The notes beneath the pieces were generated by a model. It had not been told where the DNA came from. It did no database searches and saw only the letters and a program-made list of their open reading frames with translations. A DNA stretch of 64,000 bases from contig JAEWQJ010000026.1 of the NCBI GenBank assembly GCA_023399215.1, positions 1 to 64,000 on the forward strand. Reading direction: 5' to 3'. Origin of the DNA: Methanobacteriota archaeon. Lineage in GTDB: Archaea; Halobacteriota; Methanosarcinia; Methanosarcinales; Methanosarcinaceae. Made by a program: the position numbers and the translations under genes. Positions 54,601-63,539 of this stretch are shown piece by piece (position 1 is the first letter of the stretch; each line of letters begins with the position of its first letter).

Positions 54601-55173
54601 AGTTACCTTCCTTGAATTTTATCCATTTATATCGAATCTGCGCACTGGAAGCATGCATTTTGAGCTGCTGTAATAGCTACGGCTCTTTATCTTTTTGTAT
54701 TTTTTAAATTATATATAATTATTAGCATATATAATTACTAATTGTTTATTCACGAGTGATACCAGTCATATGATACCAGCCGTATTTTACAATTCGATGC
54801 ATTGATTTTGCCCCAGCACTCCCCTATGATTTACATTTTTCTAATTCACCATTAATTTACTAACTCTAATTTTATGGCTTTCTTATTAAAGTCAAAATCA
54901 CTATCAATTAATAACTCTATAATTTGCTGGTCTAGATTGGTTATGGTCTAGACTGGTTTGTATTAAAGTCGTTTTGAGAAGAAATTTTTTTAAACTCTAT
55001 AAATTATCTTGACATCAGGTATTTAATTTTTTGTACTGTTTGCTATATTTAATAAACTTCTTATATCAGAGTCGTTTTATTTTCAAGGCAGTGTATCTTC
55101 CTAAACGAAGAAAGGAAGTCCTCAAGTTTCAATTAAAATAAGCAGTCCCTTCCGGATGTCAGAGGTTTTTTTC
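54601..55173. other. Divergent intergenic region with promoter-like sequence
   Basis: No gene. TTTTTAAACTCTATAAATTAT (54987-55006) looks like an archaeal BRE/TATA element and has two relatives upstream of the TPR gene. Confidence 0.45.
54987..55006 (+). promoter_or_regulatory. Candidate TATA/BRE promoter
   Basis: ttttaaactctataaatta, ahead of the Nif3-like gene (ATG 55174, 170 bp on). Similar to 57733-57752 and 57799-57818. Confidence 0.4.
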
Positions 55174-55923
55174 ATGGAACTTATAAAAGTTGTAGAAATT
55201 CTCGAAGAAATCGCACCACCTGAACTTGCTGAAGGTTTTGACGAAGGCAGGATCGGGCTAATTCTCAACCTGGAAAACAATATAGAAAAAATTGCAGTTG
55301 CCCTTGATGCCAGTTCTTATGTGCTTAAGAAAGCTGCAGAAATGAGAGCAAATCTTTTGGTTACCCACCACACCCTTATTTTCCATCCGATAAACAAAAT
55401 CTCAAAATCCCTGGCTGAATCCCTCAGGTTTGCCCTTGATAACGGGATATCCCTTTACAGCATGCATACAAATTATGATAGGGCCAAAGGAGGCATTAAT
55501 GACGTGCTTGCTGCAAGGCTCGGGTTAAAGAATCTCAAAAATGTGGAAGTCGGTAGAATAGGAGAAGTCGAACCCTGTACTTCGGCTGAACTGGCTTCCA
55601 ATGTCTCGGAGACCCTGCAAACGCCTGTTATATATGCCGGAGAAAAAGAGAAGATAAGGCGGGTAATGGTCGTCGGCGGCAGTGGTTTTGCAACTGAGTT
55701 CCTTGAAATTGCAAGAGCAAATAGAGTTGATGCCTTTATATCTTCCGAACTTAAGCATAATATTCTCCGCGAGTATGAGGACCTCTGCCTGATTGATGCC
55801 ACTCACTATGCCACTGAAAATCCGGGCATGGAGGCTTTATGCTCCAGACTGCACAAAATTTCCGGGCTCGAAATGGAGTTCATCGAACAGCCTTCCGGAC
55901 TCAAGGCAATTGATAAAACCTGA
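55174..55923 (+). CDS. Nif3-like dinuclear metal-centre protein (DUF34)
   Basis: 249 residues from ATG 55174, with AGAGGT ahead; ATG 55156 adds six residues and has no such site. The metal-binding pattern is LVTHHTLIF (His pair, about 64-72), MHTNYD (about 97-102) and, at the C-terminus, DATHYATENPGM (about 214-225). The proteins are hexamers with two metal ions; some act as GTP cyclohydrolase-like or NAD-repair enzymes, but the role is not settled. Stands alone. Confidence 0.92.
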   Translation: MELIKVVEILEEIAPPELAEGFDEGRIGLILNLENNIEKIAVALDASSYVLKKAAEMRANLLVTHHTLIFHPINKISKSLAESLRFALDNGISLYSMHTNYDRAKGGINDVLAARLGLKNLKNVEVGRIGEVEPCTSAELASNVSETLQTPVIYAGEKEKIRRVMVVGGSGFATEFLEIARANRVDAFISSELKHNILREYEDLCLIDATHYATENPGMEALCSRLHKISGLEMEFIEQPSGLKAIDKT

Positions 55924-55991
55924 AGATCTTTCCGGATTCTAGCCCAGGGAGAAAGATCCTGAAAAACTCAAACTAAAAATAATACTTTGAC

Positions 55992-56085
55992 TAAAATAAC
56001 TTACTAATTAAAATAATATTTTAATTAAAATGACTTACTAATTAAAATAATATTTTAATTAAAATGACTTATTAATTAAAATAAT
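55992..56085. repeat. 34-bp tandem repeat, 2.8 copies
   Basis: Units start at 55992, 56026 and 56060, with one or two differences. Very AT-rich. Follows the Nif3-like gene. Confidence 0.9.
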
Positions 56086-56178
56086 GCCATTATTAAAATA
56101 ATTGAAAATAAGTTTACGTGAAAATGTAGATTACAGCAAAATATGTTCCAACTCAGTGAATGTAGGAGTAGTTCTAAT

Positions 56179-56385
56179 ATGCCAGAGGAAAAAGACCAGA
56201 GTAGACTGAATAGAGGGAAAAAGGATCAAAACAAACCGGATGTAGGGAAAGAGAATCAAAGCAAGCAGGAAGAACTCAGTGAGGATTCCCTGGAATCAAT
56301 GCTTATAGAACAGTCAAAAAATCAGATTCGTTCGGATTACCGGCGAAGTCTGGGCAATGAATATCGTAGAAGATACATGGAATGA
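56179..56385 (+). CDS. Small hydrophilic hypothetical protein
   Basis: 68 residues from ATG at 56179 (TAGGAG upstream); a longer frame begins 56143. It is very charged (MPEEKDQSRLNRGKKDQNK, later SEDSLESMLIEQSKNQI) and ends in RRSLGNEYRRRYME. Probably disordered with one helix. Not identified. Its stop is followed within four bases by a repeat array. Confidence 0.45.
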   Translation: MPEEKDQSRLNRGKKDQNKPDVGKENQSKQEELSEDSLESMLIEQSKNQIRSDYRRSLGNEYRRRYME

Positions 56386-56388
56386 ACT

Positions 56389-56496
56389 TATATGTAATGA
56401 ATTCGGAGTATATGTAATGAATTCGGAGTATATGTAATAAATTCAGAGTGGATTGAATTCAGAGTGGATTGAATTCAGAGAGAATTGAATTCAGAG
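56389..56496. repeat. 20-bp then 16-bp tandem repeats
   Basis: tatatgtaatgaattcggag occurs at 56389 and 56409, with a variant at 56429. The array then shifts to a 16-bp unit (tggattgaattcagag) at 56449, 56465 and 56481. The shared core is gaattc-gag. Confidence 0.9.
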
Positions 56497-56647
56497 TGGA
56501 TCTCTCTTCTTCCAGCAAATCATTTTTAAAATATTCATATGTTGTTTTCTTCTTTCTTTTGCTTCAGTTTATCTAAAACTTCACCAAGGTTTCAGTTTAA
56601 CTTGACCTATAATCTTTAAGGCCTATTGGCTTAGTTGATATCCTATT

Positions 56648-57478
56648 TCACTGCTTTTCGACATAACTATTCACAGCTTTAATTCTGTCTCTGGTTTCAA
56701 CTGCGTTCAAATAGCTCTCAATATGTTCACGTACCATCTGCACTTCTTCAGTCTCTGGCATTGAATACAGAATTGTCTCAAGATAACCGTGTTCTCTGAG
56801 AAGTGCAAAAGCTGCAGGAAAACTAATATCAAAAATCCAGCTCAGGCGAAGGAATTTAATATCATTCAGGTTTTTTACATCTGCAAGCTTTGCCATCCTG
56901 TTATTCAGGAGATCCACAACTATATTTTCCGAACATCCGGGCGTATCGGGAATATTGAGTTCAAGAGCTGGATTCCTTAACTCTTCGTCTTTCTCATAAT
57001 CTTCACTCACAAGCTTCAGGATATCCAGCTTATCGGCGTCCCGGATCAATTGTAAATAAAAAAGAAATTCTCTGGTAGTCTCTGTGCATTCGGGAATTTC
57101 CATGCGATTATGATATTTCACAGCTTTCAGGATTATGTCTTTCTCTTTCCGAGAGAGAATGGAAAGAATTCCGGTATTTTCCAGGATTTTTACGCCAAGC
57201 AAGGCATGATCTTCAGATTCTGAGTCTTTGAACGTCCTGTATTTAGTAAACTGTTCAAAGCGGCCCAGGTCGTGAAATAAAGCTATTGCTTCAGCGAGCC
57301 TGCAACCTTTCTCCTCTACATTTTCCGCTTTGGCAAGTAAAAGGATATTTTCACATACTCTCTTCGTATGTTTGATTTTTAGCTCAACGTTTTCCTGGAT
57401 AAAGACCTCAGGAGAGGAAAATTGTTCTACATAATCCAGAAACCATTTTTTGAAAAAGTCCATGTCTTCCTTCTGCAT
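56648..57478 (-). CDS. HD-domain phosphohydrolase-like protein
   Basis: 276 residues. H37 (KHTKRV), H69-D70 (ALFHDLGRFEQF), a further His in KAVKYHNRMEIPE and the last Asp in IRDADKLDILK form the HD metal site. Members hydrolyse nucleotides or cyclic nucleotides; substrate unknown. The region 190-276 is helical and not part of the HD core. Alone on its strand. Confidence 0.87.
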   Translation of the reverse strand: MQKEDMDFFKKWFLDYVEQFSSPEVFIQENVELKIKHTKRVCENILLLAKAENVEEKGCRLAEAIALFHDLGRFEQFTKYRTFKDSESEDHALLGVKILENTGILSILSRKEKDIILKAVKYHNRMEIPECTETTREFLFYLQLIRDADKLDILKLVSEDYEKDEELRNPALELNIPDTPGCSENIVVDLLNNRMAKLADVKNLNDIKFLRLSWIFDISFPAAFALLREHGYLETILYSMPETEEVQMVREHIESYLNAVETRDRIKAVNSYVEKQ

Positions 57479-57980
57479 GTTTTTTCAATAGGAGTTTCAA
57501 TGTATAATATTTTCGTATATCTACGAAGGCTTTGAGGCTATAATTTAATCGTTAATTTTAGCCTTTACTGCTAATTATATATTGTGGATTTTATATTATT
57601 AATTTTAGTCTTTATTATTTAGTATTATTTTATTAATTTTATTTTATTGTCACAATGTTTTTTATTTTCCTATTTATTATTTCTCTAACCATAATAACTA
57701 TTGAGTTTAATATTATGGCGATCATGTAGGTCTTTTTAAACTCCATAAATTTTATATGGATAAACTCCTTTAATTAAGTGATGATGAATGAAACGGATTT
57801 CTTAAACTGTATAAATTATTCATGTGGAATACAAAACGATTTTATTTAGTTACTTTTATTCTTTAATTGTTCGCGCTTACGCAGGTATAGAGACAGTACA
57901 GAATAGTGAGTGTAATGATAGTTTGAAACTCTTCATGAAAAGTCTTCATAAGAACTCATTAGAATAAACAGGGGTATTTA
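57479..57980. other. Divergent intergenic region, very AT-rich
   Basis: Runs of tttattattt-like sequence at 57590-57690. Two promoter-like motifs at 57733-57752 and 57799-57818 face the TPR gene. No coding. Confidence 0.45.
57733..57818 (+). promoter_or_regulatory. Two promoter-like TATA motifs before the TPR gene
   Basis: ttttaaactccataaatttt (57734-57753) and tcttaaactgtataaatta (57800-57818). Both carry TTAAACTnnATAAATT, the same as 54987-55006. Confidence 0.4.
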
Positions 57981-60900
57981 ATGAGCTCAGTTAGGAAAAA
58001 TAATTTGATTGTTAGTTCTTTTATTCTCCTTGCATTGATATTATATTTCTTTTCAGGTTTTTTATCTATAGCAGGAGCTGTTACAGGTAAGGAACTGGTT
58101 GTAGAAGACAATGAGAGGAATGAAGTTCATAAAAAGACTGAAGTCGCTCCTGATCTTTATGAGATAATGGCACAGCGCCCATCTTCTATAGAAGGCTTGA
58201 TTGATAAAGGAAATGCGTTATACTATTTTAAAAAATATCAGCTCTCTATAAACTGCTATAATGATGCACTTGGGATCGATCCTAATTCCTCATTGGCCTG
58301 GTATGGGAAAGGACGTTCTCTGGCCGAACTGGGAAAGAATGAACAAGCAGTCAATTGTTATGAGAAGGCTCTTTCGACCTTTCCGGCCTCTTCCGAAAAT
58401 TGGTATAATAAGGGTAACAAACAGCTTGAGCTAAAGAAATACGTTGAGGCTATCAACTGCTATGACAAAAGCTTTGCTGCCAATGCTTATCTCTCCACAG
58501 TGTGGTACCGAAAAGCTCTTGCTTCTGAGCAGCTGGGGCTTAATCAGGAAACTCTGAACTCTTATGACAAATCTATTAAATTGAATTCCAATTCTTCCAG
58601 CTCTAAGCAGATGCAGGGAATGGCTTACCTCGGACTTGAAAAGTATCCTGAGGCAATTGAATGCTTTGACAGCGCTCTTAATATCACTCCTGACAATGCT
58701 GAACTTTGGTATCAAAAAGGAGTAGTTCTTGATAAGTCCGGTGATTACGAAACTGCAATAGACTGTTATGATAAAGCAATTTCTTTTAATCCGGATATGG
58801 CAAACGCCTGGCATAATAAAGGTGTGAACCTTGAAAAGATGGGAATTTATGATGAGGCGCTTACTTGCTACGAATTTGTTCTTCTGTCAGAGCCTGAAAA
58901 CCTTGATGTTTTACAGAGAAAGGGTGTATGCCTTGAAAAGCTCGGGAGAAATGATGAAGCTCTTCAATGTTATGACGAGGTTCTGGTCTACAATCCAGGC
59001 AATTCCGAGGCCTGGTATAGTAAAGGCTCTCTGCTTAATAAGACCGGCCAGTATGACGCTGCAATAGAATGCTATGATAAGGCGCTTAACCCGGACACAG
59101 GAATTCAGGTTGAAGAAATCGGAAGTGATTCACTCGAACAGCTAAGCGTTTACGATACTGCACTTCCGTCTTATCCTGAAAGTCCTGAGTTTAAGTCATC
59201 TACAGTTAAGATCTGGTACGAGAAAGCCCTATCTTTTGATAAGCTTGAAAAATACGAATCTGCGATTGAGTGTTATGATAAGGTTCTTGAAACCGAGTCC
59301 GGACATGCTGTTGTCTGGTATATGAAAGGCCTGGACCTTGAAAGGCTTGGCAGGTATGAAGAAACAATTGAATGCTATGACCGAGCCCTAAAACTGGATT
59401 CCAGGTATGCTAAAGTCTGGTACCAGAAAGGCTTAGACTCTTCAAAAATCAAAGACTATAAAGATGCAGTAGAAAGCTATGATAAAGCTCTCGATATTGA
59501 CGAAAACTATACCCTTGTCTGGGCTGGTAAAGCTTTTGCCCTGGCAAAACTTGGAAAATACGAAAGTTCACTCACATGTTACAACAAAGTCCTTGGGGCT
59601 GTGCCCAGCAGTGCAGTTGCCTGGTACAATAAAGGACTTGTTCTTGACGAACTCGGAAAACATGAAGAAGCTTCAGAATGCTATAACCAGACTCTTCTGA
59701 TCGATCCCGAATATTCGGCTGCACGCTTTAAGTTGAACAAAAACATGGAACAGGACTCAACAGAAACTCCAGTATCAGAGCACGTTAAAAACAATAGTGC
59801 AGATGCCAATCCTGCCCAGGTGCTTTCTGGAGGTTTCTGGGCTTATCTTCTGAACTATGAATACTCAAGCCCAGAAGACCATGCCGAGCCTTCCGAAGAT
59901 TTGAACCTGTTTAGTCCCGAGATCAGTTACGATGCTGCATGGTATGGAAAGGCCTCAATCTACAGTAAACTCGGAATGTACGACGATGCACTTACTTCTT
60001 ATGATACGGCACTTACAATTAATCCTGCACGTGCCGAGGTCTGGTATGAAAAAGGCTCGATACTTGATAGGTTAGGCAGAAGTGAGGAAGCCCTGGAATG
60101 CTACAGGAAAGCCCTGGACCTTGACCCACATTCAAGTACAGCTCTTTACGGGATAGCTTCTACTGTAGGTGATCTTGGAAAGCTTGAAGAAGCAGTCAGT
60201 TACTATGACCAGTTGCTTGTTCTAAACTCCAGCAACTCAGATGCCCTCCTTGGGAAAGGTCTTGCCCTCTCGAATCTGAGCAGGTATGACGAGGCAATCT
60301 CCTGTTACACTACACTTCTCAAATCTGATCCTGAAAACCTTGAGGTTCTTAGAAGTCGGGCTCTTGATCTATCGAAATCCAATAAATCCGATGACGCGCT
60401 GGCAGATTACGATAAAATAATTAAGCTTCAGCCTGGAAATTCCCAGGTCCTGGCTGAGAAAGCCTCTTTACTTGAGGCACTTGGCAGGTATCAGGAAAGT
60501 GCTGCATGTTATGAGAGAATACTTAAAATCTCACCGGGCAACAGGGAGATAATTTTCAAACAGGGAAAAGCTCTGGAGAACAGCGGAGACTTTGAGGGAG
60601 CAGTAGGCTGTTACGATAGAATTCTTGCACTGGACCCGGGCAATGTGCATGCCTACAATAACAAAGGCTTTGCGCTCTACAAGCTGGAAAAATGCCAGCA
60701 AGCTATTGACTGTTACAATAAGGCTCTGGAATACAGCCCAGATAATGTTACAGCCTGGTATTTCCAGGGATGCACTTATCTCACGTTAAGCAGCAATAAA
60801 GCAGCCCTTAATTGTTTCAACAAAACAGTACAGCTTAAACCTGATTGTATTACGGCCTGGTATAACAAAGGATACATTCATAACATGATGGGAGAAACTG

Positions 60901-61388
60901 AAGAAGCAGTTTCATGTTATGACAATGTCCTTGCAATTAACCCGAACTCACCTTCGGCCCTTTACAATAAACGGTTTGCACTTTATACTCTAAAGAAATT
61001 AGATGAAGCTGCTGCATGCAAGGCAAAACTAGATGAGCTCGATTCCGGTTTTGTGGACGCTCTGCAGGAAAGAGGAACTAAGTTCTTCCTTCCTGAGTAT
61101 TATAATAGCACTCTGAATTACTCCCTGCCTTCAAGATGGTACGGAGGAGAAGAAAATGTATCAGGAAATGTAATTACAAACACGACTGCACCTTCTCAAT
61201 CAGGAAAGATAACTGAACCCTCTGACAGCCCGGAAAATAATAGCAGCTATACTACGGAGCTTGGTGATGGACAGGAAAGTGAAGATTCGGAGCTTGATGA
61301 TGAACAGGAAAGTGAAGATTCGGAGCTTGATGATGAACAGGAAAGTGAGGATTCACATTACTGGTATGTTCCCGAACCTGATGAGTGA
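57981..61388 (+). CDS. Large secreted TPR-repeat protein
   Basis: 1135 residues. A signal peptide (about 10-35) is followed by some 25 or more TPR units of 34 residues, from about residue 60 to 1050. The consensus is AWYxKGxxLxxLGxYEEAIxCYDKAL. The array is broken by spacers near 375-405 and 590-650, where no TPR pattern is seen. The C-terminus is acidic with a 11-residue repeat (ELDDEQESEDS, two and a half copies). Such proteins act as docking scaffolds, here probably outside the membrane. AGGGGT precedes the ATG. Partners are unknown. Confidence 0.9.
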   Translation: MSSVRKNNLIVSSFILLALILYFFSGFLSIAGAVTGKELVVEDNERNEVHKKTEVAPDLYEIMAQRPSSIEGLIDKGNALYYFKKYQLSINCYNDALGIDPNSSLAWYGKGRSLAELGKNEQAVNCYEKALSTFPASSENWYNKGNKQLELKKYVEAINCYDKSFAANAYLSTVWYRKALASEQLGLNQETLNSYDKSIKLNSNSSSSKQMQGMAYLGLEKYPEAIECFDSALNITPDNAELWYQKGVVLDKSGDYETAIDCYDKAISFNPDMANAWHNKGVNLEKMGIYDEALTCYEFVLLSEPENLDVLQRKGVCLEKLGRNDEALQCYDEVLVYNPGNSEAWYSKGSLLNKTGQYDAAIECYDKALNPDTGIQVEEIGSDSLEQLSVYDTALPSYPESPEFKSSTVKIWYEKALSFDKLEKYESAIECYDKVLETESGHAVVWYMKGLDLERLGRYEETIECYDRALKLDSRYAKVWYQKGLDSSKIKDYKDAVESYDKALDIDENYTLVWAGKAFALAKLGKYESSLTCYNKVLGAVPSSAVAWYNKGLVLDELGKHEEASECYNQTLLIDPEYSAARFKLNKNMEQDSTETPVSEHVKNNSADANPAQVLSGGFWAYLLNYEYSSPEDHAEPSEDLNLFSPEISYDAAWYGKASIYSKLGMYDDALTSYDTALTINPARAEVWYEKGSILDRLGRSEEALECYRKALDLDPHSSTALYGIASTVGDLGKLEEAVSYYDQLLVLNSSNSDALLGKGLALSNLSRYDEAISCYTTLLKSDPENLEVLRSRALDLSKSNKSDDALADYDKIIKLQPGNSQVLAEKASLLEALGRYQESAACYERILKISPGNREIIFKQGKALENSGDFEGAVGCYDRILALDPGNVHAYNNKGFALYKLEKCQQAIDCYNKALEYSPDNVTAWYFQGCTYLTLSSNKAALNCFNKTVQLKPDCITAWYNKGYIHNMMGETEEAVSCYDNVLAINPNSPSALYNKRFALYTLKKLDEAAACKAKLDELDSGFVDALQERGTKFFLPEYYNSTLNYSLPSRWYGGEENVSGNVITNTTAPSQSGKITEPSDSPENNSSYTTELGDGQESEDSELDDEQESEDSELDDEQESEDSHYWYVPEPDE
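61260..61350 (+). repeat. 33-bp repeat inside the TPR gene 3' end
   Basis: Nearly identical units containing gatgaacaggaaagtgaaga code for the ELDDEQESEDS repeat. Length is likely to vary between strains. Confidence 0.85.
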
Positions 61389-61700
61389 AGAGAAAATAGC
61401 AGTGAAGAATGGAGTGTTACAGAACCAAGGAGTATTACGGAGCCCGGATAAAACTCGGATTCCTGAAAATTGAAAATCAGAAACCTTTTCCGGTATGCAG
61501 CTAGATGCATACCGGTACGATTTGCCTATATATTATTGCAACTGCCCTGGTTTTTAACTTTTTTCTGGCTTATTATTTTTTCTAGTTTGTTAGCTTTTTA
61601 TTAACTTTGTTCTTCTGGCTTATTAACTCTCCCACTTTTGCAAATAAAATTCTTTATCCTGAAAGTTTTAAACTTCATGCCATCATAACCGTAATCATCC
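61389..61700. other. Intergenic between TPR and thiI
   Basis: Includes an inverted repeat around ccggtatgcagctagatgcataccgg (61491-61516), with arms CCGGTATGCA and TGCATACCGG around AGCTAGA-like bases. This may be a terminator for the TPR gene. No gene. Confidence 0.5.
61491..61516 (+). terminator. Perfect 10-bp inverted repeat, possible terminator
   Basis: CCGGTATGCA, six-base loop GCTAGA, TGCATACCGG; about 100 bp after the TPR stop. The T-rich tract follows 20 bases later only, so activity is uncertain. Confidence 0.5.
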
Positions 61701-63011
61701 ATGACAGATAATTCCAATGAGATCGAAGCAAAGCCTAAGGCTGATGCCCATACCTCGAGAGAAAACAAGCATACACCGGAAGATTATATCGAAAACCCAG
61801 ATAACCCTGGCTCCGACTCCTCTTCTTTAAAGCCTGATATTTCATCTAATGTAGTCATAATTCGGTATGGCGAGCTAGCCCTTAAAAGTACAGGAGTTCG
61901 AAACTGGTATGAGAAAATTCTTATGAAGAATATTGCGGCAATGCTGGATTCTCGAGATATTCCATATTCCCAGATACGTAGGGAATGGGGCCGAATATTC
62001 ATCGAGACTATGGATTTCCGTGCGGCTAAAGCAGCTGCTGACGTTTTTGGAATTGTCTCTACTTCCCCTGCATTGAAAACTGAGCCTACTCTTGAGAGTG
62101 CAGCCAGTGTATGTGCTACCCTGGCTAAGGACCTGGTTTTAGAAGGCGAATCTTTTGCGGTCAGGGCTAGAAGAAGCGGAAACCATCCTTTTTCTTCGGT
62201 TGACATAGGCAGAACCTGCGGAGATGCCGTCTGGAGTGCTCTGGAAAAAAAAGGAAAGCATCCTAAAGTTGACCTGAGTTCTCCTGATAAGGAAGTTTTC
62301 GTCGAAATGCGGCAAAATCTCGCTTACGTCTACCTGGAAACATTCAAAGGGGTAGGAGGTCTTCCTCTCGGCACGCAGGGAAGTATGGTTGTTTTAATGT
62401 CCGGCGGGCTTGATTCTCCGGTTGCAGCCTGGCTTATGATGAAACGCGGAGTTATGATTATTCCGGTATACTGCAATACTTCGCCCTATGCCGAGAATGC
62501 CGCAAGAGAACGTGCTTTTGAATGTATTCGTCAGCTCCAAAAGTGGGCTCCAGGGCATCAGTTTAAGACTTATGAACTTCCTCATGGCCCCAATCTTCGG
62601 ACCTTTATCGACATCTGCAACCGAAAAAATACCTGTCTTCTCTGCAAACGCATGATGTACAGGGAAGCCTATGAGGTTATGAAAAAAGAAGGTGCAAACG
62701 GAATTATTACCGGTTCTTCCCTGGGGCAGGTAGCTTCCCAGACTGCTGCCAATATGTATGCTGAAATATATCAGCTTGCTATACCTATTTACCATCCTTT
62801 GATTGCCTTTGATAAGACAGAGATAATAGACATTGCTCGCAAAATCGGAACCTATGATATTTCCAGTCGACCCGCAGGCAGTTGCACTGCTGTGCCTGAG
62901 CGACCTGAAATAGGAGCAAATTATGACCTTGTCGTAACTGAAGAACAAAAAATGGATATTGAGACCATGGTTTTCAATGCTATGAAAGCAGCAAAAGTAC
63001 TTAAACTCTGA
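61701..63011 (+). CDS. thiI: tRNA 4-thiouridine/thiazole sulfurtransferase ThiI (no rhodanese domain)
   Basis: 436 residues. A disordered, acidic N-terminal tail (1-50) is unusual. Then NVVIIRYGELALKSTGVRNW starts the ferredoxin-like/THUMP part (about 51-215). The PP-loop LMSGGLDSPVAAWLMMKRG is at about 232-250. FIDICNRKNTCLLCKRMM shows two or three Cys after it. It activates U8 of tRNA for thiolation. The rhodanese domain of bacterial ThiI is missing, as is common in methanogens, where sulfide may be the donor. Confidence 0.93.
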   Translation: MTDNSNEIEAKPKADAHTSRENKHTPEDYIENPDNPGSDSSSLKPDISSNVVIIRYGELALKSTGVRNWYEKILMKNIAAMLDSRDIPYSQIRREWGRIFIETMDFRAAKAAADVFGIVSTSPALKTEPTLESAASVCATLAKDLVLEGESFAVRARRSGNHPFSSVDIGRTCGDAVWSALEKKGKHPKVDLSSPDKEVFVEMRQNLAYVYLETFKGVGGLPLGTQGSMVVLMSGGLDSPVAAWLMMKRGVMIIPVYCNTSPYAENAARERAFECIRQLQKWAPGHQFKTYELPHGPNLRTFIDICNRKNTCLLCKRMMYREAYEVMKKEGANGIITGSSLGQVASQTAANMYAEIYQLAIPIYHPLIAFDKTEIIDIARKIGTYDISSRPAGSCTAVPERPEIGANYDLVVTEEQKMDIETMVFNAMKAAKVLKL

Positions 63012-63149
63012 AAAAAGTGATGAATTTTTCTATTAGTTTTAGTAACTTTCATTAGTATTTAAAGGCTTTCAATTAATTTTGATAGCTTTCAATTTTACTT
63101 TTTATAAGTTTTAACTTTATAACTTTTAACTTGAACTCTAAAAACTCCC

Positions 63150-63539
63150 TTATTTGTTCTTTTTTGACTGACTTTTAAGAAGAGTGGCCTCTATATTTTT
63201 GCATAGGTCCTCTTCTTTGAAAGGTTTCGAAATATATTCCTCTTGATCTGTTAGCTTTGCTCGTTCGAGGGTCTCAAAATCCGTACAGGCAGTAAGGTAA
63301 ATTACGGGTATTCCAAAGCGTGATTTAATAATTTGGGCCGCTTCAATTCCATCCATATCCCCTTTTAGCATAATATCCATCAAAACCAGATCAGCATTTG
63401 TAAGCTCAGCTTCTCTTATTGCCTCTTTCCCTGAAATCACAGCACTCGGAACAGAATACCCTAAATTTTTTAGCCGGTTTTTAATGTTCAGGGCCACAAT
63501 AGCCTGGTCTTCAACAACCAGAATTTTTGCTTTGCCCAT
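63150..63539 (-). CDS. Single-domain response regulator (receiver)
   Basis: 129 residues, one receiver domain. Acidic pocket E10-D11 (LVVEDQAIV), phospho-accepting D55 (LVLMDIMLKGDMDGIEAA), switch Thr in VIYLTACTD and Lys in YISKPFKEEDL are intact. No output domain. Methanosarcina has many such lone receivers that work with hybrid kinases. The VVEDQAIVALNIKNRL start is typical of the group. No kinase is adjacent. Confidence 0.93.
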   Translation of the reverse strand: MGKAKILVVEDQAIVALNIKNRLKNLGYSVPSAVISGKEAIREAELTNADLVLMDIMLKGDMDGIEAAQIIKSRFGIPVIYLTACTDFETLERAKLTDQEEYISKPFKEEDLCKNIEATLLKSQSKKNK

